From the NCBI GenBank assembly GCA_965232105.1, contig OZ246956.1, positions 1,116,001 to 1,180,000 on the forward strand: a stretch of DNA of 64,000 bases, in the 5' to 3' direction. Made by a program: the position numbers and the translations under genes. How positions within the stretch are numbered: the first letter of the stretch is position 1; each line of letters starts with the position of its first letter. The notes under the pieces were generated by a model. That model was not told the origin of the DNA. It did not search any database and worked only from the letters and a program-made list of their open reading frames with translations. This document shows, piece by piece, positions 34,196-42,587 of the stretch. Source of the DNA: Multivorans sp965232105. GTDB lineage: Bacteria > Acidobacteriota > Thermoanaerobaculia > Multivoradales > Multivoraceae.

Positions 34196-36312
34196 CAACT
34201 GCCCGGCGTAGGTGCAACGAAGCGGTCTATCTTGACCGGCAGCGTGTAGGGACTTGACATCGTCCGCACCTTTAGCAGTCCTGCCTCCTTAACGCGCCGA
34301 ATGCTGGCGGAAAAATCCGAAAAATCGTTGTACTGGTCCAGCTCGCGGGTCTCGCCGCTGTTGTTGAGGTGGGCGATAAACCAGTTCTCAGTGTTCCGTA
34401 GAATGTTGCGTTGGATAGAGGACGGCTCTTGCGTGGAGTAAACGAGGCCGATGTTGAACTTGCTGCCCTCCTTGGCCGTGCGAGCCCAGATATTGCGCGT
34501 GTCGTCTTCACTGCCGCGGGGAAGGAGGGTATGTGCCTCCTCCACGTACACGATGACCGGATTGAGGCCTCCCTCCAGGGACTGTGTGAAGCGTCGTTGC
34601 TGACGCATGAAGATCGCTCGCATGATCCTCTCCGCAGACTGCTCGTTCATCACAGGTTCGCCTAGCGCCTGGTCGAGAATGACGAGCCTTCCTTGGGCCA
34701 AGTCTTGGACGATGTCGTTCGTGTAGTCTGTATTGCGGTCGGGCTGGTGCCACTCGCGGCACTCTCGGATCGCCTGAACCCCCCGCGTGTTCTCGAAGAT
34801 TCTCAAAAGCCCGAGTAGTCGGTCGTCGCTCCAACTGCGGCCGGAATGCGACGCTTGGTACTGGCCGTCGTAGGCGCGACCGCCTCTGGCGCTGAACCAT
34901 GTGGAGAGGCGTCGGCAGAAGTCCGCGGCAACGTGCCACGTAAGCTCGCCAGTTGTTAACTGACCGACGAAGCCCGACAACTCCGAGTCGTCGCTCATAG
35001 CCTTGCGTACGTCTTTGCCGAACAGCCCGCTTACGCTGACTCGGCTGCTGGGCGACGTGAATCCTGCCGCCGCCAGAATCGCCCGATAAATGAAAACGGC
35101 ACGGGAGTAGCGTACGTACTCGCCGCGGTCAACGACCCCCGCTGGCGCTGTCATATCGGTTGTTCGGAAACTACCTATGTACGCCGCGCTCTCGGCTTCT
35201 AGGCGACCGTCGATGATCTGCTTGCCCATGTAGAGGGACAGCAACGGGTCGCTGAGACTCTGGGCAGTCCTTGGTGGATTCGTCGGCGGCGGCAGATCTC
35301 CTCCGAAGAAGTTCATCTTGGTGATCCGACGTTCCGGATCATGAGGATGTGGCGTCAAGCCGTAGGTCACGACATCGTCTGCGGCTGCTCCGTCGAGGCG
35401 GCCCACGTTTCGGAGACAACCTACGTCCTGCGGGTTGTCGTTGGCGTACTCGCCGTTGGGATCAATGATCAGTTGGGCGATGCGCTCGGATGGCGAAGTC
35501 TCGAGGCGCAACTCAAAGACCGCCCGTGCCAAAGTCTTTACCGTGTTCGACTTTCCGGTGCGGGTCATGCCGAACAGCGCTGTGCGCTGGGCGATCACGT
35601 CGCGTGTCGTCATGAGAACGGGCACCGACTCCGGCCGCCCGGAATCTAGCGCCATGGCGTACTTGATCTCGCCGATTCGGACACGCCCAGCATCGGTGTC
35701 CTCGTGGTTGCTGAAGTTGACGATCCGTTGCAGTGCCGGGCCTACCGGTTTGTAGATCTTCATGCCCTGGCCGGCAAAGAAGTTGTCGATGTCGCTGCCG
35801 AACGTCAGCATGCTCTGCTCAGAATCCGCTGAGGGGGCCATTCGAAGCGTCCCTACAATGGAGCATCGCAGCCCCGCGTAGCGCATTTGATGTAGCGTGA
35901 ACTGGTCGGTGTTCTTCTCCTCATCCCAATTGTGCGGGCTGTCCGAGGCCCGTTGCCCCGCCTGGAAGCGCGCCTGCTGCATTTCGATGTCGTTGGGCAG
36001 CGTACTACTCCCGAGGACGCGAAGGAGCAGGAGGGAGGGTACGGTTGTGCCCGCCGAGGGGCTTCTGGCCGCTATCAGGAAGCAGCCATGCGGCACGCCG
36101 CCGACTTGCTCGCGCAGGGCGTCGTGTATCAGGATGTGCGCCTCGTCGAAGTCCATGCGGATCAAGTCGCCGACCAGGGAGCCTTCACTGAGCAGCTCCA
36201 TAATCTCGGCCGCTGCCGCCTTGGCGCGGCTCGCAGATTCCTCTCGCTCAATGTCGGGCGCAAGCCGACCGACGAACCCCGTATTTTCTGCCGAATCGTA
36301 GGAAGAAGTCAT
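34195..36312 (-). CDS. herA: HerA-like hexameric DNA-translocase ATPase
   Basis: The 705-residue ATPase is of the FtsK-HerA superfamily. Walker A GMTRTGKSNT lies at about residue 252, Walker B IVYVEEAHTLLP at about 589 and a sensor/arginine region in GLVYSTQEPSSI after it; the N-terminal 150 residues form the small HAS-barrel-like domain. HerA proteins pump dsDNA through a hexamer into the NurA nuclease. It is the first gene of the four-gene defence operon; no ribosome-binding site is visible, and the likely -10 box lies close to the ATG (leaderless mRNA). Confidence 0.88.
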   Translation of the reverse strand: MTSSYDSAENTGFVGRLAPDIEREESASRAKAAAAEIMELLSEGSLVGDLIRMDFDEAHILIHDALREQVGGVPHGCFLIAARSPSAGTTVPSLLLLRVLGSSTLPNDIEMQQARFQAGQRASDSPHNWDEEKNTDQFTLHQMRYAGLRCSIVGTLRMAPSADSEQSMLTFGSDIDNFFAGQGMKIYKPVGPALQRIVNFSNHEDTDAGRVRIGEIKYAMALDSGRPESVPVLMTTRDVIAQRTALFGMTRTGKSNTVKTLARAVFELRLETSPSERIAQLIIDPNGEYANDNPQDVGCLRNVGRLDGAAADDVVTYGLTPHPHDPERRITKMNFFGGDLPPPTNPPRTAQSLSDPLLSLYMGKQIIDGRLEAESAAYIGSFRTTDMTAPAGVVDRGEYVRYSRAVFIYRAILAAAGFTSPSSRVSVSGLFGKDVRKAMSDDSELSGFVGQLTTGELTWHVAADFCRRLSTWFSARGGRAYDGQYQASHSGRSWSDDRLLGLLRIFENTRGVQAIRECREWHQPDRNTDYTNDIVQDLAQGRLVILDQALGEPVMNEQSAERIMRAIFMRQQRRFTQSLEGGLNPVIVYVEEAHTLLPRGSEDDTRNIWARTAKEGSKFNIGLVYSTQEPSSIQRNILRNTENWFIAHLNNSGETRELDQYNDFSDFSASIRRVKEAGLLKVRTMSSPYTLPVKIDRFVAPTPGS

Positions 36313-36319
36313 GCTCGCA

Positions 36320-36349
36320 ACGATACAAGGCAGTGCCGAGGATTGCCAA
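36320..36349 (-). promoter_or_regulatory. promoter candidate of the herA-nurA operon
   Basis: On the minus strand TTGGCA (36344-36349) and TATCGT (36320-36325) are separated by 18 bases. The -10 lies only 7 bases before the herA ATG, so transcription would begin at or next to the start codon. That fits the lack of a Shine-Dalgarno sequence. Confidence 0.35.
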
Positions 36350-36456
36350 TCGCCACTGGTCTACGACGCGAAGTGGGCGGAATGCCTTTCACCGGGGCGG
36401 GTGTTGCTAGCGCGTAGTCTAGGGGCCCACCCGTAGAAGGCGGGAGGAGCGGCCGA

Positions 36457-36850
36457 GTGGCATTCGGTACGGGTGGTCGTGAGCGGCAGGAGGACCTCTT
36501 CGTAGCGAGGAGCGAGATCCGGTCGGGAGGCAATCCGTTCTACGAAACTCCGAACGGAGTCTTGGAGCAAAGGTGGGTTCGAGAATTTAGCCGACAGATT
36601 GCGTCGGCAGTTCTACCCGGAGACTCGTCGTCGTCCGAGCGTGGCTTCAGATGGGTACTACCGCATGCTGATGGTCGGCTACTTTGAGGGGGCCAACCGC
36701 TGTTGACCGGCGCTATGCGCCGAGTACACCTGCGCGGCAGCCAGAACATCCGAAAGCGGCTGCTGATTCTCGGACCTGCCGGCTACCTCGGCTTGCTCAT
36801 GTGCGCGCTGTTTCGCGCCGGGCGTCCGCGTGCCCTGGATCGCAGCCACG
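36457..36850 (+). pseudogene. internally deleted IS1182/ISNCY-like transposase
   Basis: RERQEDLFVARSEI and NPFYETPNGVLEQ, then one frame over ADRLRRQFYPETRRRPSVAS and YYRMLMVGYFEG, are the N-terminus of IS1182-like transposases. A further frame has NIRKRLLILGPAGYLGLLMC and LFRAGRPRALD, matching the C-terminal tail of the same family. The catalytic middle is missing and at least two frameshifts are present. The 265 bases on to the tyrosinase stop (36851-37115) hold no gene I can support, nor do the 144 bases before the remnant apart from the herA promoter. Confidence 0.75.
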
Positions 36851-37115
36851 CACACCGTCTTGGCGCAGTGAAACGCGACCCCATCGCCCCGGACGCCTGG
36901 GGTCTGACGCGAATCTACTGTGATCTGCGCACCTTCTTCCGCCGGACTCTCTCTCTTGCTATGGCAGCCGGTCTTGTTACTACTCGCGGCCGTTCAGACC
37001 GGGTACCACTCGTCCTCTAACCCGCCTCCACAGCCAGTCTCTGCCACAGACTGCGTAGCTCGGCCGCCTGTTTGTTAGAGCGGCGTCGGCCCAAGAAAGC
37101 GCTGCCTCGAACGTC

Positions 37116-38585
37116 TCACTCTGGGTCGCTGAGTAGCAGGCGTACGTTTAGGCTGGGGTCGCCAACCGCCGATAGAGACATGCGAGAACCAATAGCCCGA
37201 TCCGGCACTACAAGCTCGATGTCAACCTTGAGCTCCGTACCGAGGACGTCATCGATTCCCGCTGTGAACGTTAGGTCGATGTGGCTGTTTCTCCTACAAT
37301 TCGCACATTCAGCCGGCACCGTCGGTTGAAAGAACGTCCGCCGGGCTAGTTCTTGGCCCTCCGCTCGCAGAATCGCTCGAAAGCTACCTGGGATGGCAAG
37401 CCGGTTCACGCCCTTCAAACGCACTGAGACGAGACGCCCGCGCCCAACCCGAAGGCCCGTGGCCACGCTGCGACTCCCGAAACGGGCTCGATCCAAAGTT
37501 GGTGTTGCGCTCGGCCCCTCGGCCGCTGGCAGCGTGTAGCCTATACCTAGAGCCGTCAAATCTACTACGGCGTCGGTGGTCAATGTAAAGGGACTAAGGC
37601 CGTTTAGCGGCGGCTCGAGGAATAGTGTGGATCCCGTTATGGTGCTTCGAAAGCTCCACACTGTGGTAGCCCGCATAGCCTGTTGCCATTCCCACCAAAG
37701 ACGGTCCCAGTTGGCGTGAAAGAACCAGAACAGCGGGTCGAAAGCAGCGGCGTCGGGTACTGACAGCGTGGCACCACAGGCCCCGTGGCCGGCGTCATGC
37801 GCAGCTTCGATGCCGCCGCCATGATAGCTTGCGAAGTCTGACCAGACTGGCCTCGCCATGGCGTGACGTATGTTGCCGGGAATGCCTTCTCTCTGGACGT
37901 TGGTGGCGATGTCCTCGCGAGAGTGACGAATGGTGGTGTACCCGGACCGGTAGTCTTCATGGATGTCGAGCGGCAGTTGGTAGTCTCGGAAGGGCTCAGA
38001 GAAAAGGAACGGCGGCGGCGGCTTGGTGATGTCCCAGTACGGTAGAGTCACCTGCTCGCAGCCTTCGACTGTGCGGAGTGCATCTTCGAACTCGACTAGA
38101 TAGGCACGATGCCATGGATTGTAGCGATCCTCGTGATGTTTGCAGAGAAAGGGAATAGGGTACCAGTGTAGGGAGGCGAGAGAGAAGTAGCTCGTCGGAT
38201 CACTCGGCTGGCGGTTCATTAGACCCTCGAATGCGCGACTCAGTTGCTGGAGCTCGTCAGTGTTCAGAGTGCTGGCGTCCTTACGAACCCGAGTCGTGCT
38301 ACCGGATTGGGGAGCGACGGGTCTGGGATCGCCAAAAGGATGCCCGTCGCGAACCCAGTTTTCGAAAGATCTAGATCGTTCGTGGCTCCACTTCCTTTCG
38401 GAGTCGGGCGGCATGTTGGCTGTAGGTGGCCGGGTCTGAAAGTAGACGTCCGTAGAACGGCTCTTGAGGGTTTGGTAGGTGGATAGGTCGAGGCCTCTTC
38501 GGTGCATGTGCTCGAGGTCGATGTCGTCAAAGAAGTGCCGGATATCGGCCATGTACGTCGGATGTTCGATTACGGTGTCAGTCAA
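37116..38585 (-). CDS. tyrosinase-family type-3 copper protein
   Basis: The 489-residue protein starts with TTG, supported by AGGAGG 6 bases upstream. The CuA site is spread over SLHWYP, CKHHEDRYNPWHRAYLVEFE, and the CuB site over AAHDAGHGACG and DPLFWFFHANWDRLWWEW; all six copper-ligand histidines can be placed. A C-terminal beta domain of about 170 residues (from TTDAVVDLTALGIGYTLP) follows, similar to the lid/carrier domain of polyphenol oxidases. It should oxidise phenols to quinones. The lack of a signal peptide and its lower G+C than the S9 gene next to it suggest recent arrival with the accessory region. A CECANCRRN-like Cys pair occurs in the C-terminal domain. Confidence 0.88.
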   Translation of the reverse strand: MTDTVIEHPTYMADIRHFFDDIDLEHMHRRGLDLSTYQTLKSRSTDVYFQTRPPTANMPPDSERKWSHERSRSFENWVRDGHPFGDPRPVAPQSGSTTRVRKDASTLNTDELQQLSRAFEGLMNRQPSDPTSYFSLASLHWYPIPFLCKHHEDRYNPWHRAYLVEFEDALRTVEGCEQVTLPYWDITKPPPPFLFSEPFRDYQLPLDIHEDYRSGYTTIRHSREDIATNVQREGIPGNIRHAMARPVWSDFASYHGGGIEAAHDAGHGACGATLSVPDAAAFDPLFWFFHANWDRLWWEWQQAMRATTVWSFRSTITGSTLFLEPPLNGLSPFTLTTDAVVDLTALGIGYTLPAAEGPSATPTLDRARFGSRSVATGLRVGRGRLVSVRLKGVNRLAIPGSFRAILRAEGQELARRTFFQPTVPAECANCRRNSHIDLTFTAGIDDVLGTELKVDIELVVPDRAIGSRMSLSAVGDPSLNVRLLLSDPE

Positions 38586-38677
38586 CAGTTACCTCCTGGT
38601 TCGGGGAGTGAGGGTGCCTCTAGAGGGAAGTCGAGGTCCTATTGGTGGCGAGCAAGCTGATGAGGATGCCCCTCGGG

Positions 38678-40828
38678 TCATCGAGTTGGCCCCGGTACTT
38701 CCAACCCCGTCTGACTCAACAGAAACGTCGCCTCCGCCGCCACGAACTCGATCCGCTCCGACATCGGCAACCCGCGACTGGCCGCATGGCCCGCGTACGG
38801 GTGGTAACGCATGATGACCGGCAGGCCCGAGGACGTCGCCGCCTGCAACCGGGCCGCCACCTTGCGGGCCTGGAGCGGCGGCACCCGAGTGTCGCGGTCG
38901 CCCTGGGTCAGCATGACGGCGGGGTAGGCGACGCCGTCGCGGATCGCCTGGTAGGGCGAGAAGCCGCGCAGTGACTCGAACTGGTCGGGGATCTCGCCGT
39001 CGCCGTACTCGAGCAGGGCGGGCATGTTGTTCGCCTCGGTGAAGCTGTAGAAGCGGATCAGGTCGAGTTCGGGGAAGCCGCAGAGGACGGCGCGGTAGAG
39101 GTCCGGCCGCTGGGTGAGGGAGGCGCCCACCAGCAGGCCGCCGTTGCTGGCGCCGTGGATCGCCAGGCGATCCGGGTCGCTGTAGCCTTCGGCGATCAGC
39201 CATTCGCCAGCCGAGATGAAGTCGTCGAAGACGGTCTGCTTGTTGTGGAGCATCCCGGCCTGGTGCCACTCCTCGCCGTACTCGCTGCCGCCGCGGAGCG
39301 TGGCGACGGCGTAGACGCCGCCGGCCTCGAGCCACAGGGCCGCTAACGGATTGAACCGCGGGGTCAGGGAGACGTTGAACCCGCCGTAGCCATTGAGCAG
39401 GGCCGGCGTCGTGCCGTCGGGCTCGAAGCCCTCCCTGTGGGCGATGTACATCGGCGCGGACGTCCCGTCCTTCGAGGTGTAGCGGACCTGCTTCAGGACG
39501 TAGCCGGCGCCGTCGAAAGGCGCTTGCGGTTCCCGAAAGACCTCGCGCTCGCCCGTCTCGAGATCGAGCAGGTACGTGACGGGCGGCTGCAGGTAGGAGG
39601 CGAGCGACAGCAGCGCCCTGCCCTCGCCGGCGCCCCGAATGCCGGCGTTGTGGTGTTCGGGCACCTCGACCTCGCCCGCCGGCGTACCGTCGAGGTCGAA
39701 GACGCGGATTCGGCTCGCCACGTGGTGCAGGTAGGTCAGGTACAGCTTGCCGTCGATGACCGACACGCCCTGCAGAACGTCCTCGGCTTCCGGCACCACC
39801 TCGCGCCAGTCAGCAACCTCCGGCCGCTCGAGGTTGACCTCCATCAACCGGTTGAGCGGCGCATCCAGGTTCGTGCGCACGAACAACCGGCCGTCATGGT
39901 GGTGGGTGTTGAAGCGGGCCTCCATGCCTTCGACGATCGGCGTCACGTTCCAGGTGCCGGTTTCCACCAGGTAGAGGTCGCTCCGGGCCCATCCGTGCTG
40001 GACGCCGACGAGCAGCTTCGCCTCGTCGAGTTGCTCGGCGCGGACGAAGGCGCGCGGCCCGATCCCCTCGCCGAACACGAGGGCGTCGTCCGCCCGGTCC
40101 GTCCCGAACCGGTGGAAGCGGACCCGTGAACCCTCGTGGCGGTCCCGGACCGTGTAGTAGATGCCGCTGCCGTCCTTCGCGAAGAACGCCTGATCGTTCA
40201 GCGCCCGGGGCATGACGAAGTCGAGGTCGACGTTCCGCTCCAGGTCGCGCAGGCGGACCGTCGTCTCGTCCTCGCCGCCGAGGCGGACGTTGTAGAGCAT
40301 CTGCCCTCCGTCGGGCGAAACGCCGACGATGCCGAGGTGCGCGTACTCACTGGCGGCTTCCGCGGGGTCGATCACGACCTCGTACTCGCCCGCCGGATCG
40401 ATCTTCGCCGGCCCGGCCTCGGCATCCTCCGGCGCCGGTCGGCGCACGATGGACGCCAGTTCCTCGCCGGCACGGCGCAGGGTGAAGAGCTCGTACTCGC
40501 CCGCCTTGTTCGGAGAGCCGATGGAAGGCGTGTCGATGAGCTCGCCCAGCCGCCGCCTCGCCCACTCCCGTTCCGGCGGCTCGCCGACGATCAGCTCGGC
40601 GTACTCGTTCTGCCGGTCGATGAAGGCGCGGGTCTCCTCGCTGTCGTCGTCCTCCAGCCACCGGTAGGGATCCTCGAACTCGACGCCGTGGAGCGTCTCG
40701 GTGAAGGGGATCTGTTCTGTCTCGGGCGGCGGCGGGTTGTTACCGCCGCAGGCCGCGAGGCAGAGGGGAAGGAGACCGGCAAGAACCAGGGACCGGGGCT
40801 TCGGCGAATGGAAGGAGCTTCGCATCAT
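38678..40828 (-). CDS. S9-family prolyl oligopeptidase, lipoprotein
   Basis: About 716 residues from ATG 40828. A lipoprotein signal (LPLCLAACGG) anchors it to a membrane, followed by TEQIPFTETLHGVEFEDPYRWLED, the prolyl-oligopeptidase entry. The beta-propeller covers residues about 80-440, and the hydrolase domain contains Ser near 560 (GASNGGLL), Asp in GDRDTRVP and His in AGHAASRG. It should cleave proline-containing peptides in the periplasm. The last 580 bases are duplicated at 22554-23142 in the same orientation. Confidence 0.93.
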   Translation of the reverse strand: MMRSSFHSPKPRSLVLAGLLPLCLAACGGNNPPPPETEQIPFTETLHGVEFEDPYRWLEDDDSEETRAFIDRQNEYAELIVGEPPEREWARRRLGELIDTPSIGSPNKAGEYELFTLRRAGEELASIVRRPAPEDAEAGPAKIDPAGEYEVVIDPAEAASEYAHLGIVGVSPDGGQMLYNVRLGGEDETTVRLRDLERNVDLDFVMPRALNDQAFFAKDGSGIYYTVRDRHEGSRVRFHRFGTDRADDALVFGEGIGPRAFVRAEQLDEAKLLVGVQHGWARSDLYLVETGTWNVTPIVEGMEARFNTHHHDGRLFVRTNLDAPLNRLMEVNLERPEVADWREVVPEAEDVLQGVSVIDGKLYLTYLHHVASRIRVFDLDGTPAGEVEVPEHHNAGIRGAGEGRALLSLASYLQPPVTYLLDLETGEREVFREPQAPFDGAGYVLKQVRYTSKDGTSAPMYIAHREGFEPDGTTPALLNGYGGFNVSLTPRFNPLAALWLEAGGVYAVATLRGGSEYGEEWHQAGMLHNKQTVFDDFISAGEWLIAEGYSDPDRLAIHGASNGGLLVGASLTQRPDLYRAVLCGFPELDLIRFYSFTEANNMPALLEYGDGEIPDQFESLRGFSPYQAIRDGVAYPAVMLTQGDRDTRVPPLQARKVAARLQAATSSGLPVIMRYHPYAGHAASRGLPMSERIEFVAAEATFLLSQTGLEVPGPTR

Positions 40829-40939
40829 GGCGGTGACGACCTTTGTGGTTTCGTTGAAGCGGTTCACCTTAACCCGCAGGACTGCCTGGGCGGGTGAGGA
40901 GCCCCGGCTTCATTGACCAACCGTGGCGCGTCTGGCACA

Positions 40940-41326
40940 GTGACCAGCGTGAGCACTCCGCTCAAGCGTCTCGTCGCGGTGGTCATCCTGCTCGGATGCC
41001 AGACTCCGGGTGCGTTTGCGGTCACCGCCGGGTTGGACTTGGCGACCCATCTCTTCGCGTCCGGGCACGAGCACGACACCGCGGCTCTGGCCAGGTCGGC
41101 GACCCACGGGCATCACCACGACGACGAGGTCGTGCCGGACCACGACCACGACGTCACGCTGGACTCGGAAGCGGGCGTGCAGCGGCCTGGTCCGTCAGCG
41201 GTGGCGGTGCTTGCGGCGCCTTCTTCGCAGTCCCTGACGCGCGCCGAGGGAACGCCCTACGAGGCGGCGTCCCGACGCGGACCGCCGCCGCTCCTGTTCC
41301 GGTCTCACTGCGCGCTGCTGCTCTGA
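40940..41326 (+). CDS. His-rich small secreted protein
   Basis: About 128 residues from GTG 40940 (GTG 40949 is also possible) with a signal peptide ending TPGAFA. The mature part has dense His/Asp runs: SGHEHDTAAL, THGHHHDDEVVPDHDHD. Such proteins precede CzcCBA-type metal-efflux operons and are thought to bind Ni, Co, Zn or Cu in the periplasm. The TolC gene begins 61 bases downstream. Confidence 0.7.
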   Translation: MTSVSTPLKRLVAVVILLGCQTPGAFAVTAGLDLATHLFASGHEHDTAALARSATHGHHHDDEVVPDHDHDVTLDSEAGVQRPGPSAVAVLAAPSSQSLTRAEGTPYEAASRRGPPPLLFRSHCALLL

Positions 41327-41387
41327 TCCACGGCCTTAGGCCCGGGTGCGATTCGTACCCGGAACCTGGACGTGGAAAGGAGTCAGC

Positions 41388-42587
41388 ATGCATCGTTTCA
41401 GCCTGATCGGCCTCCTTGGAGGCTTCTTTGCCGTCGCCGGAGCGGCGCAGGACCGGCCTGTCGTTAGCGAGGCCGAGTTCCTATCGGTCCTCGACGAGGC
41501 GCACCCGGCCGTTCGCGAGAGCGCCGAGGCCGTGGGGCGCGCGGAAGCCGGCGTGCTCGAAGCCAGGACGTTCAGGAATCCCGAGTTGGGGGCCGTGCGG
41601 GAGGATCCCAGCGGGCCGATCGGGCAGACCGACATCCTGGTCTCCTGGCAGCTTCCGGGCATCGAGCGCGGACCGCAGATTGGGGCTCGGGAAGGGGAGG
41701 TCGAGGCCGCGCGGAGGCGTTTCGCCAACGAGCTCCTGGCGCACCGACTCGCGATGAGAGAGGCCTACGCCGCTTGGGCGGTGGCCGCCGCGCGCCAGAA
41801 CCGGCTGGCGACCCAGGCGGAGCGGGTCGAGTCGCTCGCCCAGCGCGAGGCCGTGCGTGCGGAGAGAGGGGAAGCCTCCGGGCTCGAAGCGAGTCGGCTC
41901 CGGCTCGCCGCCGCCACGCTCCGGTCCCGGGTTGCCCTTGCCGGTGTAGAGGGAGAACAGGCGCGAGCGGAGGCCGCGGCCTGGAACCCCGGCCTGCCGG
42001 CGGACGCGTGGCCCGTGTTGCCGGAGCTGCCGGACGCGCCGTCGCTGGACGGGGCCGATGCGCGGATCCGCACGGCCGAGGCGGACGTTGCCGCGGCCGA
42101 ACTGGCTGAGCTCGCCACTCGGCCGATCTTTGCCTCGCCAGAGGTCACCCTGGGCTGGCACCGGCAGGACTTCACATCCGGCGCCGTCGACGGGCCGATC
42201 TTCGGCGTCGCCTGGTCGGTTCCGCTGTTCGACCGCCGGCAGGCGGCTCGGCGAAGCTCGGGTGCGGCCCTTGAAGCTGCTCGGGCAAGGCTCGAACTGG
42301 CCGAACGCGAATCGACCTCCTCTCGCACCGCCGCCAACAGCAACTTCACGCGGCTTGCGGCTGCTCTCGCGGAGGCGCGGCGGGAACTGGGCGCTACGGA
42401 ACGGATGCTGGACGGCGCGGAGGCGGCCTTCCGGCAGGGCGAGGCCGGGCTCACCGATCTGCTGGAGACGCATCGTTCGGTGACCGAGGCGGAGCTGGCG
42501 GTGCTCGATCTGCATGAGGCGGCGCTGGCAGCTCACCGAGAGCTGGAACGGCTGGCGGCGGTTCAGGAAGGAGGGCCGGGGTCATGA
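41388..42587 (+). CDS. TolC-family outer-membrane efflux protein
   Basis: The 399-residue product has a signal peptide (1-19) and two long coiled-coil halves typical of outer-membrane factors of the CzcC type: the first repeat with VGRAEAGVLEARTFRNPELG and the second with EAARARLELAEREST. GGAAAGGAG precedes the ATG. It overlaps the adaptor gene by 4 bases (ATGA), so this is the outer-membrane channel of the tripartite system encoded together. Confidence 0.9.
   Translation: MHRFSLIGLLGGFFAVAGAAQDRPVVSEAEFLSVLDEAHPAVRESAEAVGRAEAGVLEARTFRNPELGAVREDPSGPIGQTDILVSWQLPGIERGPQIGAREGEVEAARRRFANELLAHRLAMREAYAAWAVAAARQNRLATQAERVESLAQREAVRAERGEASGLEASRLRLAAATLRSRVALAGVEGEQARAEAAAWNPGLPADAWPVLPELPDAPSLDGADARIRTAEADVAAAELAELATRPIFASPEVTLGWHRQDFTSGAVDGPIFGVAWSVPLFDRRQAARRSSGAALEAARARLELAERESTSSRTAANSNFTRLAAALAEARRELGATERMLDGAEAAFRQGEAGLTDLLETHRSVTEAELAVLDLHEAALAAHRELERLAAVQEGGPGS

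Noticed and set aside
25635..36312. Classification as DISARM or BREX
   Set aside because: No DrmA/DrmB/DrmC, PglZ, BrxC or Lon-like genes are present; the helicase is fused to nuclease and methylase as in Type ISP enzymes.
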